Below the pieces are notes generated by a model. It saw only the letters and a list, made by a program, of their open reading frames with translations, made no database searches and was not told the DNA's origin. From NCBI GenBank assembly GCA_028875055.1, contig JAPPGG010000004.1, positions 2,952 through 38,382 of the forward strand: a stretch of 35,431 nucleotides of DNA, in the 5' to 3' direction. The position numbers and the translations under genes were made by a program. Origin of the DNA: Chloroflexota bacterium (GTDB taxonomy: Bacteria; Chloroflexota; Dehalococcoidia; Lucifugimonadales; UBA3495). Shown here one piece after another: positions 8,401 to 16,911 of this stretch; the first letter of the stretch is position 1, and each line of letters opens with the position of its first letter.

Positions 8401-11400
8401 ATCCTTGGCATCTTCAAAGTCTGGGGGACTCAGGAACTCAAGAACTCCGCCCGTGATGCTGAACAGGGCTTCGTCCACCCCTTCCAGGTCCCACGTAATT
8501 GCAGTCCCCTCCGGGTCTTTCGCGGAGAACCGGTGCACCGGAGCGGAGTTGTTCTCCTCATAGCTAAAATTGGGGTCGGCGGTATCCTCGTCCGTCTCAC
8601 CGGAGATCACCGGGTCCTCGTCCACGTCGGTTACGGTTATGGTTACGGACAGGCTGTCGGTAAACTCGTCGTCAGAAGCCTGCACCGTAATGTCAAAAGT
8701 GTACTTTTGGGAGCCGTCCACCTCATGCTCGTAATCCGGCGGCTCCAGGAAAGTCAGAACGCCCGTGCTCTCGTCTATTTCAAAATAAGCGTCGTCGTCA
8801 CCGGACAGCGACCACTTAACCGTGTCCCCGGCGTCGGGGTCGGTGGCCGAGAAGTCCGCCACGTCTCCCGTACCGTTCTCCTCGTAATCGTCGATGGTGA
8901 TGGTGTCGATAACAGGGGTCTCATTGACGTCCGTTACCGTTATCGACACATCCAGAGTCTGAACGTGGTTGGGGTTGCCATCCGTGGCCTGGATGGTCAT
9001 CTCGTAAACATTGTTTGTGTCGCTGTCCTTCCGGGTTTCAAAGTCGGGGGATGACCGGAAGATGAGGTCCGCCGAAGAAGCACCGGCGTAGAGGGGATTC
9101 AAGGCAAACAGGTCCTTATCGTCTCCCAGCAACTGCCACTCAATATCGTCGTCTTCCGGGTCGGCAGCATGGTAGGTGGCAGCGGTGTTATGGGAGTTCT
9201 CCAAGTAATCGAACTCAGTGGGCCCGGAAATCATCGGAGTCTCATCCTCGTCCGACACGATGATCGTGACGTCCATTTCGTCGAATTTGCCGCCCTCATC
9301 GGTGGCCTTCACTGTTATCTCGTACTCGTTATCTGTGTTGGCGTCGGCGGCGTTCTCCCGGTCCGGCGGGTTCTTGAAGGTCAGCTGCCCCTTCATCGGC
9401 TCATTGGCGGGTTTCGTTATAGCGTTGAAATCGCCAGCGTCATCTCCGGACAGGGACCACGTAATCGTGGTGTTGGCATCCTGGTCGGCGACCTCAAAGG
9501 TGACTACCGTGCCGGAGCCGCCCTCGGCGAAGGTGACTTCCTCCACCACGGTAAGCGCCGGAGCTTCATTTACGTTGGTTATTGTTATCCTTACGGCCTG
9601 GGTCTCCGCGTTTACGCCGTCAGACGCGACAACCGTAACTTCGTAAACGTTGTCCGTGTTATGGTCCTTCTTGTCCTCAAAGTCGGGAATGGTGTTGAAG
9701 GTAAGCACGCCGGCCTGGCTGATGGACAGCTTGTCGTCGTCGTTGCCTTCCAGGTCCCACTGTACGGTTTCGCCCTCCGGGTCCGTGGCTTTGTAAGTTG
9801 CTACGGTATCGGTGCTGTTTTCCGGATAGTTCCTGGATGCGGTCCAGGTGCCCTCCCTGACTATCGTTTCGTTTTCTCCGGTCACCGTAACGGTAACGTC
9901 CAGGCTGCCGGTATTTACGCCATCGCTGGCGTTTACCTTCACCTGGTACACATTGGTGCCGGCGGCGCTTCCCGGGGTCTCGAAGTCGGGCGCCGCCTTG
10001 AACGACAGTTCCCCACTGGAGGAAATCTCGAACTTGTTCCCGTCGTCCCCGGTGGGAGTTTCCCAGCTAGTGTTTTCCCCTTCAGGGTCTTCAGCGGTGT
10101 AGGTTGCGATACTGTCCGTGCTGCCTTCAACCACGGAAGGGCCGGTATCACCGGTTACCACGGGGTCCTCGTCAATGTCCACCACTCTTACGGTAACAAC
10201 CATCTCTGCGTCATTGACGCTGTCCGACGCTTCTATCGTCACCTCGTAGTCGTTGTCGGCATCCTGGTCCCGTTCGTCCTCATAGTCCGGCGGAGAAATA
10301 AACTTGAGCATTCCCGCGTTTGAAATGGTGAACAGCGCCGCGTCGTCGCCCGACTTGGTCCAGGTAATGGTATTGCTGTCCTGGTCGGTGGCTACGAAGG
10401 TGGCCACACCCGATGTGTTGTTCTCCGCAAACTGGATGGTCTGGGAGCCGGTATTCCCCTTGTGGGTGATCACCGGGGGCTCGTTAACGTCGGTAATGTT
10501 AATCGTAACCTCCAGCTCGGTGGCGTTGGACGCGGAGTCGGTGGCGACCACCGTCACCAGGTACTGGTGGTCCGGGTTGTTGGAGTCTTCGTAGTCCGGA
10601 ACCGAGTCGAAATTGAGCACGCCGGTCTGCGAGTCTATGGACAGTTCGTCATCGTCATCGATGTCCTTCAGCGACCAGGTTATGGCGTCGTTCTCCGGAT
10701 CCGTGGCGTTGTAGTCCTCCACGTCCAGGGCGCTGCCCTCCACGTAGTCAATGGTTGACTCGCCGATGATGGTTGGCGGTTCGTTGACGTCAACCACGTT
10801 GATTTCTAGTACCCTGGTGGAGTTGTTACCGCTGGCGGTGACTATCAAAGTAATCTCGTAATGATTGTCCCCGTCGTCGTCTTTGGGGGTCTCGTAATCC
10901 GGGGTCGGGTCGAAATAGAGGTCGGCGTTTTCGTTGTTGGACCCCGATTCGTCCAGCCTGAAGTGGTCCCGGTCAATGCCGGAAATGGTCCAGACAAAGC
11001 TGCCTCCCTGGGCATCAAAGGCGGCAAGCCTGCCCACCGCGTTAGAGTCGTTCTCATAGTGGTCTATGGGACTGGCCTTGCCGGAGATGGCAACACCTTC
11101 TATTACGTCGGTTACGGTAACCAGCACACACCTGGCCTTGACGTTGGGGTCCTCCGGCGTCACCCCAACGAAGACTTCATAAACGTTGTCCCCGTCGGAG
11201 TCGGTGGGGACCTCATAGTTCGGCGGATTGATGAACGTCAGTTCACCGTTGTTGTCCAGCCGGAAGTCATCGGCATCGGCGCCGGACAGCGCGAGGGTCT
11301 GGGAGCCGGGAGAGGTATAGGTGCCGATGGCATCCCCCGAGTTCTCCTCCAGGGACACCAGGTCGGGACCCTGGACGGAGGCGCCATCGCTGACGTCTAG

Positions 11401-12777
11401 AACCCGCACGGTGATGTCTATGTGTGAGTCTTCGTGGGTAAGCCCGGTATCAGGATAAACCCGGAAAGTGTATCCGCTGTTGCCATCCTTGTCCGAGGGA
11501 GCGTCGAAGTCTGGTGGCTTAATGAAGTTCAGAATGCCGTCGCTGTCAATGGTGAAATAGGCGCCGTCGCCGCCGCCGATCTTCCAGGCGGCAAGTTGCG
11601 CTCCCCCGCGACGGGCGGAGTCCAGGTCGGCAACCAGCCAGGTGCCGTTCTCGTAATAGTCCAGTTGCAAACTCTTGGTGGTCGGGTAGGTATCAATCCC
11701 CTTGACCGTCGTAACCGGCACGTCGACCACGCCGTCAGGAACGTGAGGAGTGAGGAACAGCTTCATAGTAGCGCTGGCCCCACTCAGGTCGGTGGCCGTT
11801 ACGTGCACCTCGTACCGGTTCGCGGTGTAATCCAGCGATTGCTTCGTCAGCAGGTCACCATGATAGCCAGTTAGCTCGTTGACAATTTCAAACTGGCTCG
11901 CATCGGGACCGGAAATGGAGAAGAGATAGTCATCGCCGGTGTCACCGTCATTCGCGGTGATGGGGTTGTAGATGTACGATCCAGCCGGATAGTAGGGCCG
12001 GAGAGTCTGGCAGGAGTCCTCGCCGCATCCATTGGTTTCTCCGGGGCTGAGGACCGGGGCGCTGTTGCTGTCAGACCTCTCCCTTACATAAATGGCCGGG
12101 GCAAAAGACGCTGTTTTCCCGGAGCCTCGATTGTCAGTGTAGGTAGCCGTAGCCCTCAAGTACTTCAGTGCATCATTGGCCGTCGGCGTATAGCTGGGTT
12201 CCGTGGCGTCACTGATGTCGGAAAAGGTACCGGTCTTGCTGTCTGAAGAGGACCACTGCCAGGTGACGCCGGAAACGCTGCCATCGGGGTCGGAGAGGGT
12301 GGCGGTAACCTCCGTTCCAACCTGCGTCCGCCGCCAATCGGGCGTTACTTTTCCACTTTCCTCCACGTCGATGACGTTGATAGTTACACTGATGGAGTCC
12401 GAGTCTCCACTGGGGTCGGTGGCCACCACCACTACCGAGAAGCTGGACTTACGCTCGTAGTCCAGCTTGTTGCCAACCCAAAGCTGGCCCGTTTCCGAGT
12501 CGATGCCGAAGTGGGTCTTCGCGCCGTTCTGAATGGAATAGACCAGGTCGTCGCTTTCGTCGTCTGTAGCGGTTAACGGAGATCCGATGTTGGTGTACGC
12601 GGAGGTATTCTCGTCAACGGATCGGGTCGCCGTTTGCGCCGAGAACTCGGGCGCGTTATTGGCCTGGGCGAAAGCGTGGCCGGAAAGAAGGGTGGCAACC
12701 CCCAGTGACACCAATAGGGCCAGGGCGAGGAAAAACTGGGTGAATGGTGATTTGCCAAGAAACGGACTGAGGTGCAT
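5434..12777 (-). CDS. Giant secreted cadherin-repeat surface protein
   Basis: A 2447-residue predicted adhesin. The start is the ATG at 12777: GGGAGGAG lies just upstream, and a further in-frame ATG 18 nt earlier falls before that site. A signal peptide is clear (hydrophobic FFLALALLVSLGVATLL, then FAQA). About 16 cadherin-like repeats of roughly 100 residues follow, each with an acidic (Y/D)xEN near the start, an AxDxD-type calcium motif and a closing DVNExP linker. Two repeats are interrupted by Ig-like inserts with TWQWSSS / TWQWATSSS cores. Then come an FN3 domain, a Calx-beta-like domain (ending TVTIRDDD), a Pro-rich linker, one more cadherin repeat, a distinctive module of about 150 residues (VGPGEETTVWTPDGSAGVTF...), a second Pro-rich linker and a final membrane helix with RARRRPRF tail. 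It is likely a calcium-stiffened, membrane-anchored surface fibre for adhesion. Confidence 0.9.
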   Translation of the reverse strand: MHLSPFLGKSPFTQFFLALALLVSLGVATLLSGHAFAQANNAPEFSAQTATRSVDENTSAYTNIGSPLTATDDESDDLVYSIQNGAKTHFGIDSETGQLWVGNKLDYERKSSFSVVVVATDPSGDSDSISVTINVIDVEESGKVTPDWRRTQVGTEVTATLSDPDGSVSGVTWQWSSSDSKTGTFSDISDATEPSYTPTANDALKYLRATATYTDNRGSGKTASFAPAIYVRERSDSNSAPVLSPGETNGCGEDSCQTLRPYYPAGSYIYNPITANDGDTGDDYLFSISGPDASQFEIVNELTGYHGDLLTKQSLDYTANRYEVHVTATDLSGASATMKLFLTPHVPDGVVDVPVTTVKGIDTYPTTKSLQLDYYENGTWLVADLDSARRGGAQLAAWKIGGGDGAYFTIDSDGILNFIKPPDFDAPSDKDGNSGYTFRVYPDTGLTHEDSHIDITVRVLDVSDGASVQGPDLVSLEENSGDAIGTYTSPGSQTLALSGADADDFRLDNNGELTFINPPNYEVPTDSDGDNVYEVFVGVTPEDPNVKARCVLVTVTDVIEGVAISGKASPIDHYENDSNAVGRLAAFDAQGGSFVWTISGIDRDHFRLDESGSNNENADLYFDPTPDYETPKDDDGDNHYEITLIVTASGNNSTRVLEINVVDVNEPPTIIGESTIDYVEGSALDVEDYNATDPENDAITWSLKDIDDDDELSIDSQTGVLNFDSVPDYEDSNNPDHQYLVTVVATDSASNATELEVTINITDVNEPPVITHKGNTGSQTIQFAENNTSGVATFVATDQDSNTITWTKSGDDAALFTISNAGMLKFISPPDYEDERDQDADNDYEVTIEASDSVNDAEMVVTVRVVDIDEDPVVTGDTGPSVVEGSTDSIATYTAEDPEGENTSWETPTGDDGNKFEISSSGELSFKAAPDFETPGSAAGTNVYQVKVNASDGVNTGSLDVTVTVTGENETIVREGTWTASRNYPENSTDTVATYKATDPEGETVQWDLEGNDDDKLSISQAGVLTFNTIPDFEDKKDHNTDNVYEVTVVASDGVNAETQAVRITITNVNEAPALTVVEEVTFAEGGSGTVVTFEVADQDANTTITWSLSGDDAGDFNAITKPANEPMKGQLTFKNPPDRENAADANTDNEYEITVKATDEGGKFDEMDVTIIVSDEDETPMISGPTEFDYLENSHNTAATYHAADPEDDDIEWQLLGDDKDLFALNPLYAGASSADLIFRSSPDFETRKDSDTNNVYEMTIQATDGNPNHVQTLDVSITVTDVNETPVIDTITIDDYEENGTGDVADFSATDPDAGDTVKWSLSGDDDAYFEIDESTGVLTFLEPPDYEHEVDGSQKYTFDITVQASDDEFTDSLSVTITVTDVDEDPVISGETDEDTADPNFSYEENNSAPVHRFSAKDPEGTAITWDLEGVDEALFSITGGVLEFLSPPDFEDAKDSGANNVHNITVKVTDNTEQSVTLSVTVTVINVNEDPKFSSETSTVSVDENTPASRNIGSPFKATDEDAANRLTYVLGGTDKDSFNFTQSHSNGIQLRTKDALDYETKSSYSVTILVRDGVDDVGDPNITADDTMDITISVNNVDESGVVTFSNEQPQEDQQLGASLEDDDDGVTGLTWQWATSSSRSGAWTNATGTGATSATYTPVTADVNKYLRATASYTDGQGSGKTAHGITTNRVDARPPDPQPPEFSQASVTRQVAENASIGANVGQPVRATDPERKALTYTLEGTDAASFDIVQSSGQIQTKVALDYETKQSYTVTVKATDPSNLTDTIVVTINVVDVNEPPGKVTINAVMPSPGNEKSGLMVKWSPPENDGPDISGYNLKYSPQGTNNWAEEETSNTQKELDNLLPDTEYEVMVNAENSEGGGSFSETVRGRTQAKPEADWFNLTASFASSGYSVREGSRVSIRVNLDPTADRRQSISFDAASSTGPDSDFSIPSSVEFVPGDDSITLAFTANHDSDKSNETVTVSFGASMPTKVAAGTVNSTTVTIRDDDNDPPPPPLQPTPAPTPVPTPAPRLPSPPYTIIGGGGVTGGSSDQNRPPYFEEGVRASRDVEEHTGLGVYIGEPVTAIDPDGDELTYELGGTDADAFALDSTNGQLITRATLDLESKATYEVVMTVSDGRGAVDAIEIAIDLTDVLEVPIYNPATQAAGRVGPGEETTVWTPDGSAGVTFPAGSRSVYYWVRVDSSLTRCPFDAGDEEVQAALALGFYDNWGTPETSVSLVKAATIQFRMKAEDFGSAEVVREAHRLGAFTVYARDYATGEWRPVQFNFTLGDDGWITIRVAGLTSLDCFVLTTLGALFGMDEPIPEASPTPAPVPAPGATPVPTTQPEPAPEAERADLKLPLLVPQAVAEAGSVVTPTPEPGVSVETEPTPGPLLQQAQLVPETVDEEGMSVWPVLIMALGGTLLALSLWLFFRARRRPRF

Positions 12778-13511
12778 GCCCACTCCTCCCATCAACCCGG
12801 GAACACATCAAGCAATTAAAGCTTCCGGACGGGACGGCGGGACGACCGGACAACAGGGTTAATCAGAGGGGCGGGCGCCACCTCACGTCTTCCACTACCG
12901 TTGCGCCCTTGTTGCGAATCTTCCGGCAGGACCTGGTTAGCCCCTTTTTTAATGGACTCGCCGTGTCAATTTATCAGTTCTATGCCTCGCAGGCATACGC
13001 GCTGGGCATACTGTTTTCGGTCACTTTGTACAACGGAAGTTCCACGGCAAAGTGGCGTTGCATCCCTGGCGGTCGAGAATCCTGGGGCCCGCATCGCTTC
13101 CCCAATTCCTCCTTGTGCTGACATTTCCCCCTTCCCGGCCTGCCTGACCCCTCAATACCATTACCCCATGGACAATCGAGTTGAAGCAACATTAACCCCG
13201 GGCAAAATGCGTGCTGATTCTGCAGGCCCGCTCCGGCGGGAGTCGCATCGCGCTGGAACCGCGTGAAAGCTTGAACTCCTGTTCCAGCGCCCGGTTCTGG
13301 ACCCTGGATTTTTCTTGAGGGAAGGAGCCGGGCTTGTCCACTTCGTGAAGCGTGAGCCTCGTGGCAATTCAGCATGACAGTCCCTTGAGACGCCATCGCC
13401 AATGCAAACCTGTCGGAAATCCATACTTTCCGACTACCGTATCAGCTTCCCAGGTGAATCACTGAAAAAATTCTCAAAATCTGGCTCGACTTCCCTCCAG
13501 CGCTAATGTCT

Positions 13512-13574
13512 CCAGATACAAATCGGAGCAAAAATGAGGTCAAATGAGATCAAATCGTGGAAAAATGGATTTTT
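13512..13574 (+). repeat. Dispersed repeat, copy 1 of 2
   Basis: Shares CCAGATAC, the identical 19-mer AAAATGAGGTCAAATGAGA (13531-13549) and a downstream near-palindrome AAAAATGGATTTTT (13561-13574) with a second copy at 35213-35265. This copy has 11 extra bases between the first two blocks. The sharing over 50 bp or more, 21 kb apart and outside genes, indicates an interspersed element. Its function is unknown. Confidence 0.7.
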
Positions 13575-13753
13575 TGTCCCCCTCGAGTCTGGGCTCCCTG
13601 CCACGCCACGGTCCAAGGCAGGCAATCGCGTACTGAAGAATGTCACGCCGAACCCATCGGCAAGCCCAGGCTGCCGCCATTCCCCGCTGCCTGCCCTGGC
13701 GTGATCCGAGGGAGCATCACAGTGCGTTTGCCCTCTGGTCCGCGAGGAAAAAT

Positions 13754-13782
13754 TTGACGCGGAGGGTTCGGCCAATTACTCT
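13754..13782 (+). promoter_or_regulatory. Candidate sigma-70-type promoter of the hydrolase gene
   Basis: TTGACG (13754-13759), a 17-nt spacer and TACTCT (13777-13782) lie about 45 nt before the hydrolase start. The -35 is good and the -10 is moderate. It is supported by position only. Confidence 0.4.
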
Positions 13783-13826
13783 ACCAACACCGGAGACCAA
13801 AGTCTTACCAGCAAAAGGAGTTTGGC

Positions 13827-14699
13827 ATGACTGTCAGCAGGCAGACTACCTACGAGGTTGACATCCAGGACGTGGAATACCTCAGGCACGGCGACAAGCC
13901 CTTCCTGGCCCGTATCTTCAAGCCCAGGGGCGAAGGTCCCTTCCCCGTTATGGTGGAGCTGCACGGCGGCGCCTGGGTAAACGGCACCCGCGAAAACGGC
14001 AACGCCGGCAACGAAGCGCTGGCCCGCAACGGCATAATCGTCGCGGCCCTGGACTTCCGCGTCCCCCCCGAAGCCTCCTACCCCGCGTCCTTCCAGGACA
14101 TCCACTACGGAATCCGCTGGTGCAAGGCCCACGCCGCCGAGTGGAACGGCAACCCCGACAGCATCGGCGCCATGGGCACCTCCAGCGGCGCCCACCAGGC
14201 CATGCTCCTGGGCATGCGGCCCAGCGACTCCCGCTACTCCGCCCTGTCCCTGACCAACGGCGCCTCCGACGTGGATGGCTCCCTCGGCTGCGTGATTATG
14301 GTCTCTCCCGTAATCGATCCCCTTGGCCGCTACAACTACGCCAAGGGCATCCGCGACGACATCAAGCCCCCCGAATCGGTGGGCGAGCGCACCGTAGCCA
14401 TGCACGACATGTACTGGGTAACCGAAGAGGCCATGGCCGAGGCGGCCCCCGCCCGCGCTTTGGCCGGCGGCGAGCAGACCGAACTGCCCCCCACCCTGTG
14501 CCTGGCCCGCAACTACGAGGCGGCCCATCCCCGCCCCGACCTGGACGAGTTTATCTCCCAGTACCGCAAGGCCGGCGGCAACATTGACGTGACCATCTTC
14601 GAGGAAGAGGGTGAAGGCGTCCTCCGCGACCTCTCCACCGACGTGGCCCAGCGCGCCCTCGAACAGATGACTTCCTTCATCAACCAGCACCTGGGCTAG
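13827..14699 (+). CDS. Alpha/beta-hydrolase, BD-FAE/HSL-like, with altered triad
   Basis: A 290-residue cytoplasmic protein (no signal peptide) of the esterase-type alpha/beta-hydrolases. The oxyanion-hole motif HGGAW is at 46-50 and the nucleophile elbow GTSSG at 117-121 (Ser119). A plausible acidic residue lies in HPRPDLDEF (234-242). Where relatives have the catalytic His (usually G-x-G-H-G-F), this protein reads EEEGEGVL, with Glu263 in the expected position, and no other His fits well. It may therefore be a non-hydrolytic homologue or use a rearranged triad. Start: ATG with AAAAGGAG 6-7 nt upstream. The gene is monocistronic, ending at a shared bidirectional terminator. The substrate is unknown. 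Confidence 0.82.
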   Translation: MTVSRQTTYEVDIQDVEYLRHGDKPFLARIFKPRGEGPFPVMVELHGGAWVNGTRENGNAGNEALARNGIIVAALDFRVPPEASYPASFQDIHYGIRWCKAHAAEWNGNPDSIGAMGTSSGAHQAMLLGMRPSDSRYSALSLTNGASDVDGSLGCVIMVSPVIDPLGRYNYAKGIRDDIKPPESVGERTVAMHDMYWVTEEAMAEAAPARALAGGEQTELPPTLCLARNYEAAHPRPDLDEFISQYRKAGGNIDVTIFEEEGEGVLRDLSTDVAQRALEQMTSFINQHLG

Positions 14700-14748
14700 A
14701 CTCGACGCCATGGTCGGACACTTAACAGGTGTCGGCCGCGCCAGAAGC

Positions 14749-14788
14749 TGGAAGGGCCCACGCTGACCGGTCAGCGTGGGCCCTTCCA
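14749..14788. terminator. Bidirectional terminator, perfect 40-bp palindrome
   Basis: Two 20-bp arms (14749-14768 and 14769-14788) are exactly self-complementary with no spacer. It lies between the convergent hydrolase and Cache-lipoprotein genes, 50 nt and 22 nt from their stops, so it would serve both strands. The U-tracts are poor. Confidence 0.75.
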
Positions 14789-14809
14789 TTGCCAATCCTG
14801 GCGTGAAGA

Positions 14810-16708
14810 CTACTGCTCGTACCACCCCGACGCGAAGATGTAGCCGTCATGCAGCACGGCAAAGGTGTGTTTGCGCTGCTCCTGCCCCGTACCCGGGTTG
14901 ATTATGACGTAACTGCTCCAACTGCCCGACTCCGTAGCCGCCAGCAGGTCATCCCCATAGAAATAGCCGGTGGCATCCACTCTCAGGCTGGGGTCCCGGT
15001 CCCGCAGGTTGGGGTTATGATGGCCGATGGTGACCCCGGTCTCGGCATCCACTATGAACGCATACCACTGGCCGTCCACGCTCTCCCTGGTGTTGTAGTA
15101 GGCGATGGTGTCGTCCAGGCCCACGGCATCGTAAAGGTTGAGCGCCTGTCGGACGAATGACTGGGTGAAGGCTTCCACATCCGCCTTGCTGGGGCCTTCC
15201 TCGTACCACCCCGAGCCAAACAATATACCGTCTCGTATGACCATCCAGGAATGCTTGGTTTCCACCCCTCCGGTTGCCGGATTGGTGAATGTATAGTCAA
15301 ACCAGGCCCCGTCTTCATCAGCCAGGGCCGCAATCGCCGAGCCGGCCGGGTAGCCCAGGGGGCCGGTGATTTCGGAACTGTGGGTGCCTATTTGCCCCGG
15401 ATTTACCCCATGGCCAATAAGGCTGCTGGACTCTGTATCTCCCACAAAGAGATACCATTGTCCATCCACGCTTTCCGGGGAATTGTAGTAGGCAAGGGTG
15501 CCTTCCAGCCCAACTGCGTTGTAGAGGTTGATTGCCTGTTGAACGTAGGCCTTGGTGTAAGCCGGGCCGTCCGTCTTGCGCGGCCCGTCCTCGTACCAGC
15601 CGGTACCGAAGGTCAGGCCATCGTGGACAACCATCCACGAATGCTTGGTCTCCGCCGCCCCGGTGGCAGGGTTCAGGAAGGTGTAATCAAACCAGGCGCC
15701 CTCAGGCTTCGCGGAGGCGGCGACCGCCACGCCGGCGGGAAAGCCGTTCGGCCCGACGGCTTGTGATACATGCTGACCCGCATACGCAGGGTTGGCGCCG
15801 TGGGCCAGGAAGTTCTCGTCCTCATCAATGATGAATATGTACCAGGGTCCGTCAACGCTGGCCTTGCTGTTGTAATAGTCAGCGGTGTCCTCCCGCCCGA
15901 GGGCGTTGTACAGGTTGATGGACTGCTGGACCAGCGCCCTGGTGTATGCCGGGCCGTCGGTCCTGCTGGGCCCCGGCTCGTACCAGCCCGAGCCGAACAT
16001 TATCCCGTCGTACCTGACCACCCACGAATGCTTCGTTTCCACCTGACCCGTGGCCCGGTTCAGGAAGGTATGATCGAACCAGCTGCCCTGCTCACTGGCA
16101 ACGGTGTAACTCACGGTCCCGGATGGGTAGCCGTTGGACCCGAAAATGTCGTGCACGTTCTTGCCCACGAGCTCAGTAATGCCATGTCCAACCATGGTCT
16201 CGTTCTCGTCTGCTATGAACATGTACCACTGCCCGTCAACGCTTTCGGGAGTGCTGTAGAAGGCTGCAGTGGCTTCCAGGCCTTCCTCCTCGTACATCTT
16301 TATGGCCTGTTCGACGTAGTACCTTGTGTATTCGGCGGGCATCCACTTGGGCGGCGCATGCGATTCTGTCTCGGCCACCACCGTTTCCCGAATGTCGGCC
16401 GTCAACTGGTCCAGCAGCTCCTCCAGTTCAGCCTCGCCCACAGAGCCCGCTTCCCCTGCCGGCCCTACGGCCCCAGCTGCACCAGCTGCACCAGCCGGGC
16501 CGACGGGTCCCGCCGGTCCTGTTGCGCCTGCGGGGCCAGCAGGCCCCTGGGGCCCCGTCGCGCCTGCCAAGCCTGCCGCGCCTGCCACGCCGGCTTCGCC
16601 CTGGGGCCCCGGTGGTCCCTGCTCACCAGCCTGACCGGCAGCGCCCTGGCAGGCCACAAGAGCCAGCGCCAGGACAAGTATCAACATCAAGAACAAAGGC
16701 ACACGCAT
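14810..16708 (-). CDS. Collagen-stalk lipoprotein with four Cache domains
   Basis: A 632-residue predicted surface lipoprotein. The signal peptide ends in a lipobox (LVAC, Cys20 lipidated). It is followed directly by about 24 uninterrupted Gly-X-Y triplets (roughly residues 22-93), rich in GPA and GPQ, a bacterial collagen-like stalk. After a short acidic helix come four homologous single-Cache-like units of about 125 residues (from about 120, 241, 365 and 491). Each contains an ESVDGQWY-type motif, [23 protein letters not shown] and GSGWYE. The fourth is the most divergent ([19 protein letters not shown]). Cache domains bind small molecules such as carboxylates and amino acids. No transmembrane helix or signalling output follows, so it may capture ligands or act with an unlinked receptor. 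Ribosome site AGAGG, 6 nt before the ATG. Confidence 0.88.
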   Translation of the reverse strand: MRVPLFLMLILVLALALVACQGAAGQAGEQGPPGPQGEAGVAGAAGLAGATGPQGPAGPAGATGPAGPVGPAGAAGAAGAVGPAGEAGSVGEAELEELLDQLTADIRETVVAETESHAPPKWMPAEYTRYYVEQAIKMYEEEGLEATAAFYSTPESVDGQWYMFIADENETMVGHGITELVGKNVHDIFGSNGYPSGTVSYTVASEQGSWFDHTFLNRATGQVETKHSWVVRYDGIMFGSGWYEPGPSRTDGPAYTRALVQQSINLYNALGREDTADYYNSKASVDGPWYIFIIDEDENFLAHGANPAYAGQHVSQAVGPNGFPAGVAVAASAKPEGAWFDYTFLNPATGAAETKHSWMVVHDGLTFGTGWYEDGPRKTDGPAYTKAYVQQAINLYNAVGLEGTLAYYNSPESVDGQWYLFVGDTESSSLIGHGVNPGQIGTHSSEITGPLGYPAGSAIAALADEDGAWFDYTFTNPATGGVETKHSWMVIRDGILFGSGWYEEGPSKADVEAFTQSFVRQALNLYDAVGLDDTIAYYNTRESVDGQWYAFIVDAETGVTIGHHNPNLRDRDPSLRVDATGYFYGDDLLAATESGSWSSYVIINPGTGQEQRKHTFAVLHDGYIFASGWYEQ

Positions 16709-16911
16709 ACAAAACCTCTTTAATCAATTGCACTTCAATGAAAAGGTATCAGACACGCAAGAAGACCACCAAAACGCCTCGGCCGACTGTGCAGCCAGGG
16801 TATTGGCAGGGGCCGGTTGTGAAAGTGGCAGAAGTGAATTCGGGGACCACGTTAATGTGGCGACTGGCATGACCTGTTATGTCCGGTTACTCCCCAGCCG
16901 CCACCCGTTTG

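Larger units (their letters stand above)
12778..13826. other. Gene-free 1-kb region upstream of the cadherin gene and the hydrolase
   Basis: No coding sequence is supported. The region separates the divergent cadherin (minus) and hydrolase (plus) genes. Hairpins seen: TATGCCT/AGGCATA (12981-12997), GCGCTGGAAC/GTTCCAGCGC (13250-13259 with 13281-13290) and GTCGGAAA/TTTCCGAC (13412-13434). A dispersed repeat lies at 13512-13574, and a candidate promoter precedes the hydrolase. Confidence 0.55.

Noticed and set aside
5722-11874. Several long plus-strand reading frames (up to 384 codons) opposite the cadherin gene
   Set aside because: They lie antisense to a clearly coding repeat protein, lack ribosome sites, and their repeated Gly/Val/Arg-rich text mirrors the cadherin repeat codons.
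13776-14825. 349-codon minus-strand frame opposite the hydrolase
   Set aside because: GC-rich antisense shadow: Gly/Val/Ala-rich, no family motif, and it crosses the terminator palindrome.
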